Part shown: one piece after another, positions 1-8,579 of the stretch
How positions within the stretch are numbered: position 1 is the first letter of the stretch
How the letters are laid out: the number at the start of each line of letters is the position of its first letter
Assembly (NCBI GenBank): GCA_040119125.1
Contig: JBEDTR010000016.1
Span: 186,001 to 250,000, forward strand
DNA length: 64,000 nucleotides
Direction of reading: 5' to 3'
Source of the DNA: Pacificitalea sp040119125
Lineage (GTDB): Bacteria; Pseudomonadota; Alphaproteobacteria; Rhodobacterales; Rhodobacteraceae
Notes under the pieces: model-generated
Database searches by the model: none
What the model saw: the letters and a program-made list of their open reading frames with translations, nothing else
What the model was told of the DNA's origin: nothing
Made by a program: the position numbers and the translations under genes

Positions 1-2
1 CG

Positions 3-86
3 GTCAATACGGCGCTGTCCACATGGAAAGCCCTGACCGCCCCGCGCCCCGTTGAGCGCAGCGGCATTCCTGCCAGCGGCGTCTGA
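3..86 (+). CDS. possible C-terminal end of an upstream gene cut by the window edge
   Basis: The third frame is open from the window edge to a TGA at 84-86 and would give about 27 residues containing TALSTWKALTAPRP. It stops 79 bases before the ABC ATPase start, so it could be the last part of the preceding gene of the same operon. The stretch is too short to recognise a family and may equally be a chance open frame. Confidence 0.3.
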   Translation, partial: VNTALSTWKALTAPRPVERSGIPASGV

Positions 87-165
87 GCCACGATCTATAG
101 CACAGGGCGCGGGGCGGCGGCGACGCTGGCCCCATGTCCTCAGCCAGTTTCGGAAAGACCATTAC

Positions 166-954
166 ATGCAGACACCAGTGATCGAGGCCCGCGGGCTTGA
201 TCTGACATTTCAGACCAATGACGGACCGGTTCAGGCGCTGAGCAACATCGACCTGACGATTGAGCGGGGCGAGTTCGTGTCCTTCATCGGCCCGTCGGGC
301 TGCGGCAAGACCACGTTTTTGCGTTGCGTCGCGGCGCTTGAGACGCCCACGGGCGGCAGCCTTACGGTCAACGGCTTGAGCCCGGAGGCTGCCCGGCAGG
401 CGCGCTCCTACGGCTATGTGTTTCAGGCGGCGGGGCTCTATCCGTGGCGCACCATCGCCGGGAATGTGCGCCTGCCGCTGGAAATCATGGGCTTTCCGCG
501 TGCGGAGATGACCGAGCGTGTGGCGCGGGTGCTGGATCTGGTGGAACTGACGGGTTTTGGTCAGAAATTTCCGTGGCAGTTGTCGGGTGGCATGCAGCAG
601 CGGGCGTCTATCGCGCGGGCGCTGGCCTTTGATGCCGATATTTTGCTGATGGATGAGCCTTTCGGCGCGCTGGATGAGATCGTGCGCGATCACCTGAATG
701 AGCAGCTGCTCGCGCTTTGGGCACGGACTGACAAGACCATTGGCTTCGTCACTCACTCGATCCCGGAGGCGGTCTATCTGTCCACCAAGATCGTGGTGAT
801 GAGCCCGCGCCCCGGCCGGATCGCGGATATCATCGACAGCCCGCTGCCCCGCGAGCGTCCCCTCGACATCCGCGACAGCCCGGAATTCATCGCCGTGGCG
901 CACCGGGTCCGTGAGGGTCTGCGCGCCGGGCTGCAAGGGGCGGAAGCGGCATGA
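166..954 (+). CDS. ABC transporter ATP-binding protein (nitrate/sulfonate/pyrimidine-precursor type)
   Basis: Cytoplasmic ATPase that powers the importer encoded by the next three genes. From the ATG at 166 it is 262 residues. Walker A GPSGCGKTT lies at about 42-50, the Q-loop FQ near 86, the signature LSGGMQQ near 139-145, Walker B ILLMDEP near 159-165 and the switch His in THS near 197. The frame is open back to 52, but 166 is preferred because GGAAAG lies 8 bases upstream and family homology begins just after it. The stop overlaps the next start as ATGA. The family (SsuB/TauB/ThiZ-like) is clear; the substrate is not shown by the ATPase. Confidence 0.93.
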   Translation: MQTPVIEARGLDLTFQTNDGPVQALSNIDLTIERGEFVSFIGPSGCGKTTFLRCVAALETPTGGSLTVNGLSPEAARQARSYGYVFQAAGLYPWRTIAGNVRLPLEIMGFPRAEMTERVARVLDLVELTGFGQKFPWQLSGGMQQRASIARALAFDADILLMDEPFGALDEIVRDHLNEQLLALWARTDKTIGFVTHSIPEAVYLSTKIVVMSPRPGRIADIIDSPLPRERPLDIRDSPEFIAVAHRVREGLRAGLQGAEAA

Positions 955-1817
955 TCCGCAAATCCGTTCCCGTCCTGACCATCGTCGCGCTGATCCTTGG
1001 GCTTTGGTATCTGGGCGCATGGGGGATGAACCGGCAATGGGCGCTGGATCAGGCCGCCCGCGCCGAGGTGACGCTGTCTGAGGCCGAGATCTTTGTCGAT
1101 ACAATGAGCCAGGATCGGCCCAAGCTGCCCGCCCCGCATCAGGTCGCGGTGGAGCTTTGGGAAACGGTCGCGATGAAATCGCCGACCTCGCGCCGCAGCC
1201 TGCTGTTTCACGGGTGGATCACCCTGTCGGCGACGCTTGCGGGCTTTGCCATCGGCGCGGTGGCGGGGATGCTGCTGGCCGTGGGCATTGTCCACAATCG
1301 CGCGATGGATATGAGCGTCATGCCATGGGCGATTGCGAGCCAGACGATCCCGATCCTCGCCATCGCGCCGATGATCATCGTGGTGCTGAATTCGGTCGGC
1401 GTATCGGGTTTGCTGCCCAAGGCGCTGATTTCGGCCTATCTGAGCTTCTTCCCGGTCGTGGTCGGCATGGTGAAGGGGCTGCGTGCGCCCGATGCGATGC
1501 AGCTCGATTTGCTCAGAACCTATAATGCCAGTGCATCACAGGGTTTCTGGAAGCTGCGTCTGCCAGCGTCGCTGCCTTATCTTTTCGCATCGCTGAAGAT
1601 CGCCATTGCGGCGAGCCTCGTCGGTGCCATCGTGGGCGAATTGCCGACCGGCGCGGTCCGGGGATTGGGCGCGCGGCTCTTGGCGGGCAGCTATTACGGC
1701 CAGACGGTGCAGATCTGGTCGGCGCTGATCGGCGCGGCGGTTCTTGCCGGGCTGATGGTGGGCGCGATCGGGTTGATGGAGCGGCAGGTGCTGAAACGGA
1801 TGGGGATGGCACGATGA
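951..1817 (+). CDS. ABC transporter permease 1
   Basis: Inner-membrane permease of 288 residues in the BPD_transp_1 (SsuC/TauC/ThiX) family. It has an N-terminal membrane segment near residues 5-22, a soluble stretch to about 80, then about five hydrophobic segments. The EAA-type coupling loop is visible around the segment with LLRTYNASASQGFWKLRLP. It overlaps the ATPase stop and the next permease start by ATGA, so the three genes are translationally coupled. Two different permease genes next to each other suggest a heterodimeric channel rather than the single homodimeric permease common in this family. Confidence 0.9.
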   Translation: MIRKSVPVLTIVALILGLWYLGAWGMNRQWALDQAARAEVTLSEAEIFVDTMSQDRPKLPAPHQVAVELWETVAMKSPTSRRSLLFHGWITLSATLAGFAIGAVAGMLLAVGIVHNRAMDMSVMPWAIASQTIPILAIAPMIIVVLNSVGVSGLLPKALISAYLSFFPVVVGMVKGLRAPDAMQLDLLRTYNASASQGFWKLRLPASLPYLFASLKIAIAASLVGAIVGELPTGAVRGLGARLLAGSYYGQTVQIWSALIGAAVLAGLMVGAIGLMERQVLKRMGMAR

Positions 1818-2656
1818 TCTGGGTGATCGGCGCGGTCGCGGTCTGGCTTGCTGCATGGGCGCTGAACGTGTGGCTGGCGCAGGGGCCCGCAACGCGGGCG
1901 CGGCGGCTGGTGGTGCCTGTGCTGTTCGGGGTGTCGCTGTTGGTGCTGTGGGAAGGTATCGTTCGCGGCCTTGGCGTGCCCTCGGTGATCCTGCCCGCGC
2001 CGAGTGCCATTTTAGACCGTATCGCCGTCAGCCTGCCGACCCTATGGGGCGATTTCGTGCAGACCTTCGTGAAAGGCGCGCTGTCGGGCTATGTGCTTGG
2101 CGTCGCGGCGGGAATCGCGGTGGCGCTGGTCGCGGATGCTTCGGATTTCCTGCGTCGCGGGCTGATGCCGGTGGGCAACTTCATGGCGGCGCTGCCGATC
2201 ATCGGCATCGCACCGATCATGGTGATGTGGTTCGGATTTGACTGGGAAAGCAAGGCCGCGGTCGTTGTGGTGATGGTGTTTTTCCCGATCCTGGTGAACA
2301 CGGTAGGCGGGCTGGCCGCGACCGACCGGATGCAGCGTGACCTGATGCGCACCTACGCGGCGGGCTACTGGCCGACGTTGCTGAAACTGCGTCTGCCAGC
2401 GGCAATGCCATTCATTTTTAACGGGTTGAAGATTGCGACAACGCTGGCGCTGATCGGGGCCATCGTGGCGGAATTCTTCGGCTCGCCGGTGCGCGGCATG
2501 GGGTTCCGCATCTCAACCGAGGTGGGGCGCCTCGCGCTTGATATGGTCTGGGCGGAGATCGTCGTGGCGGCGCTGGCAGGTTCGGCGTTCTACGGCGCGA
2601 TTGCGCTGATCGAGACACGGGTGACCTTCTGGCATCCGTCACAGAGACGCGGTTGA
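1814..2656 (+). CDS. ABC transporter permease 2
   Basis: Second inner-membrane permease of 280 residues, in the same family as its upstream neighbour and with a similar coupling loop (LMRTYAAGYWPTLLKLRLP). The N-terminus has two hydrophobic segments before residue 60, then the permease core. The start overlaps the previous stop (ATGA at 1814-1817). A gap of 60 bases separates it from the binding-protein gene, which has its own strong ribosome site. It most likely pairs with permease 1. Confidence 0.9.
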   Translation: MIWVIGAVAVWLAAWALNVWLAQGPATRARRLVVPVLFGVSLLVLWEGIVRGLGVPSVILPAPSAILDRIAVSLPTLWGDFVQTFVKGALSGYVLGVAAGIAVALVADASDFLRRGLMPVGNFMAALPIIGIAPIMVMWFGFDWESKAAVVVVMVFFPILVNTVGGLAATDRMQRDLMRTYAAGYWPTLLKLRLPAAMPFIFNGLKIATTLALIGAIVAEFFGSPVRGMGFRISTEVGRLALDMVWAEIVVAALAGSAFYGAIALIETRVTFWHPSQRRG

Positions 2657-2716
2657 GCGGTTTGCGGGCTCGGGCGTGAAATTTAATCAGATATAAACCC
2701 GCAAGGAGGTAATGAC

Positions 2717-3727
2717 ATGATGATCAAGACTTGGGCCGCGACAGTTCCCGCGGCCATGGCCGGTGCCGCGATGGGGCTGGCCGCACAGGGGGCGGTGGCG
2801 CAGGATGCGCTGACGCTGCAATTGAAATGGGTCACGCAGTCCCAGTTTGCGGGCTATTATGTGGCGTTGGAAGAAGGGTTTTACGACGAAGAGAACCTCG
2901 ACGTTACGATCAAGCCGGGCGGTCCCGACATCGCACCCGTTCAGGTGCTGATGGGCGGCGGGGCCGATGTGATGGTGGACTGGATGCCTTCGGCGCTGGC
3001 GGCGCGCGAAAATGGTGCGCCCGTGGTCAACATCGCGCAGCCGTTCAAAAGCTCCGGCATGATGCTGACCTGTCTGAAAGAGACGGGGATCGAGACGCCC
3101 GAGGACTTCCCCGGCAAGAAGCTTGGCGTCTGGTTCTTTGGCAACGAATACCCGTTCCTAAGCTGGATGAGCCAGTTGGAGATTCCGACCGACGGCGGCG
3201 AGGACGGTGTCGAGGTGCTCAAGCAGGCGTTCAACGTCGATCCGCTGCTGCAAAAGCAGGCCGATTGCATTTCGACCATGACCTACAATGAATATTGGCA
3301 GGTGCTGGACGCGGGGATCGCCGAAGACGACCTGCTGACGTTCAAATATGAGGATCAGGGCGTCGCGACGCTGGAAGACGGGCTATATGTTCTGGAAGAG
3401 GACCTCGACGATCCCGCGACTGTCGAAAAGCTCGCCCGGTTTGTGCGCGCCTCGATGAAGGGCTGGAAATGGGCGGAGGAGAATCCCGATGCCGCAGCCG
3501 AGATCGTCCTCGAATATGACGAAACCGGCGCTCAGACCGAAGAGCATCAGCAATGGATGATGAGTGAGGTCGCCAAGCTTACCGCCGGCAGCGACGGCAC
3601 GCTGGACGAGGCCGATTACCAGCGCACGGTGGACAGCCTGATGTCGGGCGGTTCCGATCCGGTGATCACCAAAACGCCCGAAGGCGCGTTTAGCCATGTG
3701 GTGACGGATCAGGCCTTCGGCGGCTAA
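2717..3727 (+). CDS. ABC transporter substrate-binding protein, NMT1/THI5-like
   Basis: Periplasmic solute-binding protein of 336 residues. A signal peptide of about 29 residues ends near AQGAVAQ. The mature start LTLQLKWVTQSQFAGYY is the hallmark opening of the NMT1/THI5-like binding proteins (ThiY, RibY relatives), which bind thiamine-pyrimidine precursors or other small heterocycles. A near-perfect ribosome site AAGGAGGT (2703-2710) lies 6 bases from the ATG, which fits the high expression binding proteins need. A pyrimidine ligand is inferred from the family only; no thiamine genes and no visible TPP riboswitch flank the operon. Confidence 0.9.
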   Translation: MMIKTWAATVPAAMAGAAMGLAAQGAVAQDALTLQLKWVTQSQFAGYYVALEEGFYDEENLDVTIKPGGPDIAPVQVLMGGGADVMVDWMPSALAARENGAPVVNIAQPFKSSGMMLTCLKETGIETPEDFPGKKLGVWFFGNEYPFLSWMSQLEIPTDGGEDGVEVLKQAFNVDPLLQKQADCISTMTYNEYWQVLDAGIAEDDLLTFKYEDQGVATLEDGLYVLEEDLDDPATVEKLARFVRASMKGWKWAEENPDAAAEIVLEYDETGAQTEEHQQWMMSEVAKLTAGSDGTLDEADYQRTVDSLMSGGSDPVITKTPEGAFSHVVTDQAFGG

Positions 3728-4164
3728 GCCAATGGGTGCGTACGGGAATTCCGGCGCGTAGTCGATCAATGCGAGCGGGCAGGGGCGCAAGTGACTGCGC
3801 GCCTGCTCTAGCTCACAGTAGGGTAAGAAAGCGTCTGTTCGTTCGCCGGGCAGACGTTTTTCGTTCAAGCGGCGCGAAGCGTGTCCCAGAGAGCCACGCG
3901 CGGCAGCAGGCCCTGCCCGAATATGGAGCGCTGCGCGCGTCTGCCATTTTAGCGGCGTTCTGCAAAATTCACGGACTAGAGATTAACCGAAGCGCCGCCT
4001 GACCGTCGCTGCGGGCTTGCGCTTTCGTCTGTCGTGCTGACCTTCCGCCAGCGGGCATGCGAAGCTGGGCTGAACAATTGTCATGGCCGCGCCCCGAGGG
4101 CAGGTGTCGTGGTGAAGACGACCAATTTTAACGTGGCCGGGCGCATTCACATAACCCCGCCGGT
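3728..4164. other. convergent intergenic region
   Basis: These 437 bases lie between two genes that end towards each other (the binding protein and miaA). Besides the terminator at 3832-3861 I see no convincing gene. The short open frames here lack a ribosome site and have basic, low-complexity translations. Confidence 0.6.
3832..3861 (+). terminator. Rho-independent terminator of the ABC operon
   Basis: The stem CGTCTG (3832-3837) pairs with CAGACG (3851-3856) across a 13-base loop and is followed directly by five T. It lies 105 bases after the binding-protein stop. Confidence 0.6.
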
Positions 4165-5028
4165 TTACGGCAGATCCACCCCCTGCCAAGCCGTCATCCT
4201 TGCGCGGAACCAGCTCCGCTGACGTTTGGCGTATTGCCGCGAGGCTATGACGGCGCGCTCGCGGGCTTCGTCCAAGGTCAGCTCGCCCTTCAGATGGGCG
4301 ATCAACTCAGGGGCCCCGATTGCCCGCGCGGATTGCGCCGTGGGGCTCCATGTGGCGAAATTGGCGCGGGCTTCTTCCAGTGCGCCGTGCTGCAGCATCA
4401 TGTCGAAACGTCGGGTGATGCGCGCGTTCAGCCAGTCGCGATCGACCCGCATCACCAGCGGTTGCGCGCGCGCCAGCGGCAGGAGCGGCGGTGGCGTGTC
4501 ATCCTGCCATGCGGCGATGCCGCGCCCGGTGGCGCGCAGCACTTCCCACGCGCGCTGCACGCGGGCGCGGTTTTGCAAATCGATGCGCGCGGCGCTGGCC
4601 GGGTCGAGCGCGTCGCGCATCAGATCGAGCGGTAACAAATCGGCCTCGGCGCGGATTTCAGGCGGGGTGGCGGGAATCTCGGCCAGCCCTTCGGTCAGCG
4701 CCGTAAAATATAGCCCCGTGCCGCCAACGATGATCGGTCGCGCGTCACCGGCAAGAATCGGCGCGACCTCGCGCAGCCAGTGACCGACCGAATATTCGGC
4801 ATCGCCGGGCACATGACCGTAAAGCCTGTGTGGCGCGCGGGTTTCTTCCTCGGTCGAGGGTCGGGCGGTTAAGACACGCCAATTGTCAAAGACCTGCAAC
4901 GCGTCGGCATTGACGATCACGCCGCCGGACTGCTCCGCAATGGTCAGCGCAAGCGCGGATTTTCCGCTGGCGGTGGGGCCGGCGATCAGCACCGGACGTT
5001 CCGCATCGAGGGTCTGCCACAAGGTCAC
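4165..5028 (-). CDS. miaA: tRNA dimethylallyltransferase MiaA
   Basis: Transfers dimethylallyl to N6 of A37 in tRNAs reading UNN codons. The P-loop GPTASGKSALAL opens the protein. The substrate segments VNADALQVFDNW and RPIIVGGTGLYF, and the C-terminal KRQRSWFR, match MiaA. The proposed start is GTG at 5028 (287 residues), with AGGAG about 7 bases upstream and family homology beginning right after. ATGs at 5088 or 5184 would add 20 to 52 atypical residues and run into the pyrH promoter region. The gene is divergent from pyrH with about 100 bases between starts. Confidence 0.93.
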   Translation of the reverse strand: MTLWQTLDAERPVLIAGPTASGKSALALTIAEQSGGVIVNADALQVFDNWRVLTARPSTEEETRAPHRLYGHVPGDAEYSVGHWLREVAPILAGDARPIIVGGTGLYFTALTEGLAEIPATPPEIRAEADLLPLDLMRDALDPASAARIDLQNRARVQRAWEVLRATGRGIAAWQDDTPPPLLPLARAQPLVMRVDRDWLNARITRRFDMMLQHGALEEARANFATWSPTAQSARAIGAPELIAHLKGELTLDEARERAVIASRQYAKRQRSWFRARMTAWQGVDLP

Positions 5029-5131
5029 CTGCTGCTCCTGTCCATTCACGCTGTATCGCCGGTTGAACCCGGCCCCGATTTCCGACATTTTCCGCCGCAG
5101 CAAATTCTGGCCGGATCGGGAGACCCACATA

Positions 5132-5893
5132 ATGCAGGACGCCACCCCCTCGCAACCGAACCCGGCCCCCAATCCGGCCCCCACTGTCGCCTATGAGCGC
5201 GTGTTGCTGAAGATCTCGGGAGAGGCCTTGATGGGGCCGCAGGGCTACGGCCTGCATCCGCCCACCGTGCAACGCATCGCCAACGAGGTGAAGAGCGTCC
5301 ATGACTTGGGCGTCGAGATCTGTATGGTGATCGGCGGTGGCAACATCTTCCGCGGGCTTCAGGGCTCCGCACAGGGGATGGAGCGCACGACGGCGGATTA
5401 CATGGGCATGCTCGCCACCGTGATGAATGCGCTCGCCATGCAATCCGCGCTGGAAGAGCTGAAGATCCACACGCGGGTGATTTCGGCCATCCCGATGGAT
5501 CAGGTCTGCGAGCCCTATATCCGCCGCCGCGCCGTGCGCCATCTGGAAAAGAAGCGCGTCTGCATCTTTGCCGCTGGCACCGGGAACCCGTATTTCACCA
5601 CCGACACCGCCGCCACGCTGCGGGCCAATGAGATGTCCTGCGAGGCGATCTTCAAGGGCACCAAGGTCGACGGCGTCTACGATAAGGACCCGGAAAAGTT
5701 CGACGACGCGAAACGCTATTCCACCGTCACCTATGACGAGGTGCTCCAGCAGCATCTGGGTGTGATGGATGCCTCCGCGATTGCGCTGGCGCGGGACAAT
5801 GACCTGCCGATCATCGTGTTTTCGCTGGATGAGCCGGGTGGCTTCCGCGGCATCCTTGCGGGGCAGGGCACCTATACCAAGGTTCACGGCTGA
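5132..5893 (+). CDS. pyrH: uridylate kinase PyrH
   Basis: Phosphorylates UMP to UDP for all pyrimidine nucleotides. It is 253 residues. After a short proline-rich N-terminus the amino-acid-kinase fold starts at VLLKISGEALMG. The nucleotide site GGGNIFRG and the segments TADYMGMLATVMNA and GTGNPYFTTDTAA are typical of bacterial UMP kinases. The ATG at 5132 has GGGAGA 8 bases upstream; the frame is open to 4883, but that part is antisense to miaA. It heads the classic pyrH-frr-uppS-cdsA-dxr order, here without rpsB-tsf inside the window. Confidence 0.95.
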   Translation: MQDATPSQPNPAPNPAPTVAYERVLLKISGEALMGPQGYGLHPPTVQRIANEVKSVHDLGVEICMVIGGGNIFRGLQGSAQGMERTTADYMGMLATVMNALAMQSALEELKIHTRVISAIPMDQVCEPYIRRRAVRHLEKKRVCIFAAGTGNPYFTTDTAATLRANEMSCEAIFKGTKVDGVYDKDPEKFDDAKRYSTVTYDEVLQQHLGVMDASAIALARDNDLPIIVFSLDEPGGFRGILAGQGTYTKVHG

Positions 5894-6041
5894 CGAACCG
5901 CACGGGCTGTCAGTATCACCTCCCCGTGGGCCGGTTTCGCGAAAACCTGCCTATACAATCGTAACATATCCACGATATGTCAGGGGACAGCCCGGCGGCG
6001 CGTCCGCCATCAAGACACTTCGATAAAGGAGGAGAGGCGCC

Positions 6042-6605
6042 TTGGCAGAGAATTTCGAGCTCGATCTTGACGATCTCAAGCGCCGTATGGACGGTGCAAT
6101 GGCCGCTCTCAAAACGGAATTTCACACCCTTCGGACAGGGCGTGCGTCGGCCACTATGGTCGATCCGATCACCGTAGACGCTTATGGTCAGATCACCCCG
6201 CTCAATCAGGTCGGCACCATCAACGTGCCAGAGCCGCGGATGCTGACGATCAATGTCTGGGACAAATCGCTCATCAACAAGGTTGAGAAGGCGATCCGCG
6301 AAAGCGGGCTGGGGATCAACCCGGTCGTCGATGGCACCGTGATCCGTCTGCCGATCCCGGAGCTGAACGAGGAACGCCGCCGCGAGATGACGAAGATCGC
6401 TGCGCAGTATTCCGAAAGTGCGCGCGTCGCGGTCCGCAATGTGCGCCGTGACGGGATGGACATCCTCAAAAAGGCCAAGAATGACGGTCTGAGCGAGGAT
6501 GATTTCAAGATCTGGTCGGATGAGGTGCAGACCCTGACCGATGAATATATCGCGCTGATCGATTCGACGCTGGAGGCCAAGCAGGCCGAAATCATGCAGG
6601 TCTGA
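6042..6605 (+). CDS. frr: ribosome recycling factor
   Basis: Splits post-termination ribosomes together with EF-G and IF3. The 187 residues match the usual length, with the typical LRTGRASATMVDPI near the start and VRNVRRDGMDILKKAKNDG near the C-terminal hinge. Translation starts at TTG (6042), the only initiator that gives the conserved N-terminus MAENFELDL. A very strong AAAGGAGGAG (6025-6034) lies 7 bases upstream and probably compensates for the rare start codon. Confidence 0.95.
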   Translation: MAENFELDLDDLKRRMDGAMAALKTEFHTLRTGRASATMVDPITVDAYGQITPLNQVGTINVPEPRMLTINVWDKSLINKVEKAIRESGLGINPVVDGTVIRLPIPELNEERRREMTKIAAQYSESARVAVRNVRRDGMDILKKAKNDGLSEDDFKIWSDEVQTLTDEYIALIDSTLEAKQAEIMQV

Positions 6606-6675
6606 GCGCTCGCACCCGCACCCTGACCCAGAGGGAGCCGTCATGCCCGGCATTAAACGGACCGCATCGCATCGC

Positions 6676-6704
6676 ACCGCCGCCCCTGAGGGACGGCGGT
6701 CTTT
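6676..6704 (+). terminator. probable terminator after frr
   Basis: CCGCCG (6677-6682) pairs with CGGCGG (6694-6699), with an inner CCC/GGG pairing and a short loop, followed by TCTTT. It lies 71 bases after the frr stop and inside the open frame that extends uppS upstream, which argues against a long UppS. Confidence 0.55.
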
Positions 6705-6888
6705 GCGCTTCGGGGGGGCGAAGATCGCGGCTGACGCTCAGGGCGGTTCCGGTCCGGGTTTGGCTGCCACCTCGGGGCACAGCGTCGCTGCGGTCAGCAT
6801 GTCACAGGGCGGAAGTTCAGGTGGAGACGGGGCAGAGGGTCAGTCGGCTCGCGCACCGGGCACACACGTGTCTGGCGGGCGCTCTGGC

Positions 6889-7605
6889 ATGGCGGACCAT
6901 GCGACGGGGCCGCATCATGTGGCGATCATCATGGATGGCAATGGTCGTTGGGCCACATCGCGCGGGCGACCGCGTCTGTTCGGTCATCAGGCCGGAGCGC
7001 GCCGCGTCAGCGACATCGTGGAAGCCTGTCCCGATCTGGGGATCCGCTACCTGACGATATTTGCCTTCTCCACGGAAAACTGGAAGCGCACCCAGACCGA
7101 AGTCAGCGGCCTGATGACGCTGTTTCGACGCTATATCACCAAAGAAGCGCAGCGGTTGCTGAACGGGGGCGTGCGGGTGCGGTTTATCGGCGACCGCGAA
7201 CGGCTCGATCCGAAACTTGCGCGGCTGATGGATGAGTTGGAGCAGCTGACTGCGGGCAATGAAGCGCTGCACCTGACAGTGGCGCTGAATTACGGGGGCC
7301 GGGATGAGGTGACCCGCGCCACGCGCAGGCTCGCCGCCGAGGTTGCCGCCGGGCGCCTTGCCCCTGAGGATGTCGATGCGTCGACCTTGGCGCGGTTCCT
7401 TGACACATGCAGCCTGCCGGACCCTGATCTGGTCATCCGCACGTCGGGGGAGGCGCGAATTTCCAACTTCCTGCTGTGGCAGTCGGCCTATGCAGAATAT
7501 GAATTCGTCGACACGCTATGGCCCGATTTTGACCGGGCGTGCTTTCGCGAGGTGATCGCACGTTACGGCAATCGCGACCGCCGGTTCGGAGCGGTCAATG
7601 GCTGA
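6889..7605 (+). CDS. uppS: undecaprenyl diphosphate synthase (UppS family)
   Basis: Condenses isopentenyl diphosphate onto farnesyl diphosphate in cis to make the C55 carrier lipid for peptidoglycan and LPS. The signature HHVAIIMDGNGRWA (catalytic Asp about residue 16) is followed by FAFSTENWKR and the C-terminal RTSGEARISNFLLWQSAYAE. From ATG 6889 it is 238 residues, the normal length. The same frame is open to an ATG at 6643 with a fair GAGGGAG, but that would add 82 low-complexity residues encoded across a terminator hairpin, so I prefer 6889. Confidence 0.93.
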   Translation: MADHATGPHHVAIIMDGNGRWATSRGRPRLFGHQAGARRVSDIVEACPDLGIRYLTIFAFSTENWKRTQTEVSGLMTLFRRYITKEAQRLLNGGVRVRFIGDRERLDPKLARLMDELEQLTAGNEALHLTVALNYGGRDEVTRATRRLAAEVAAGRLAPEDVDASTLARFLDTCSLPDPDLVIRTSGEARISNFLLWQSAYAEYEFVDTLWPDFDRACFREVIARYGNRDRRFGAVNG

Positions 7606-7775
7606 CAATCGGTCCGGCGATCTGCGGGGCGCGGGGCGTATTCGTGCCCGCGCTGGCGCCGCCCGCCTGCACAAGGCCGCGCGGCGCGCTATGTTGCCTC
7701 AGCGCGGCGGCGGGATGCGCAGCCGCGGCATACGACAACGACACGCGCAATGACGGCAATAACGGAGCTCCATCC

Positions 7776-8579
7776 ATGACCACCGCGAGCCGGGCCAGAA
7801 ATGGCCGTTGGGATGACCTGATGCCGCGCCTGACGTCGGGCGCGGGCATGGTGATCGTCGGCATCGTCGCGATCCGGCTGGGCGGTGTCTGGTTTCAGAT
7901 GCTGGCGGTGTTCGTCACAGCCGTGATGGTATGGGAACTGGCGCGGATGATCCGTCAGGACGGCAATACCGCGATGCTGCTGGCGGCGGCCACCGCATCC
8001 GTCCTGTCGGGGTTGTTGCAGCAGGACAGCGCCGCCTACCTGCTGTTGATGCTGGCGCCGGCGCTTTTCGGGACCTTCGCCATGCCGCGCGAACGCCTGA
8101 CGTTTTTCCTTTTTGCGTTGGGGATTTCCGCTGCGGGCTGGGGGCTTGTCACGTTTCGCGACACCTATGGGGGGACGTGGCTGTTCTGGTTGGTGCTTTG
8201 CGTCGTTGCGACGGATATTTTGGGCTATTTCGCCGGGCGCACCTTTGGCGGGCCGAAGTTCTGGCCCCGCATCAGCCCCAAGAAGACATGGTCCGGCGCG
8301 GTCGCGGGCTGGCTCGGTGCCGCCGTGGTGGGCGCGATTTTCCTCAGCTTCACCGATGCGGGTTGGGATCTGATCTGGATCTCCGCGCTGCTGTCTTTTG
8401 CCTCGCAGATGGGGGACATCGCGGAGAGCGCATTGAAGCGCCGCATGGGCGTGAAGGACAGCTCTGGCTTGATCCCCGGCCATGGTGGGTTGTTCGACCG
8501 GTTTGACGGGTTGCTGGGCGCGGCGCTGTTCATGCTGGCCGTGACCTTCGTGGTCGAGGTGCCGCAGGTGCATCTGTGA
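7776..8579 (+). CDS. cdsA: phosphatidate cytidylyltransferase CdsA
   Basis: Integral-membrane enzyme that makes CDP-diacylglycerol, the precursor of all phospholipids. From ATG 7776 (GGAG 8 bases upstream) it is 267 residues with about seven hydrophobic segments. The CTP-transferase signature appears at the C-terminal end: SPKKTWSG, then a segment with QMGDIAESALKRRMGVKDSS and IPGHGGLFDRFD. The stop overlaps the dxr GTG start (GTGA), so the two isoprenoid/lipid genes are coupled. The 170 bases upstream hold no convincing gene. Confidence 0.94.
   Translation: MTTASRARNGRWDDLMPRLTSGAGMVIVGIVAIRLGGVWFQMLAVFVTAVMVWELARMIRQDGNTAMLLAAATASVLSGLLQQDSAAYLLLMLAPALFGTFAMPRERLTFFLFALGISAAGWGLVTFRDTYGGTWLFWLVLCVVATDILGYFAGRTFGGPKFWPRISPKKTWSGAVAGWLGAAVVGAIFLSFTDAGWDLIWISALLSFASQMGDIAESALKRRMGVKDSSGLIPGHGGLFDRFDGLLGAALFMLAVTFVVEVPQVHL

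Noticed and set aside
1..165. TPP riboswitch before the NMT1-type ABC operon
   Set aside because: I could not find the conserved CUGAGA-type core or matching helices in the 165 bases available.
3736..4002. 88-codon plus-strand frame after the ABC operon
   Set aside because: Crosses the terminator hairpin, lacks a ribosome site and has a basic random-looking product.
4886..5887. Long minus-strand open frame (over 330 codons) opposite pyrH
   Set aside because: Exact shadow of a well-conserved kinase; high GC at third positions leaves antisense frames open. No ribosome site and no family-like segment.
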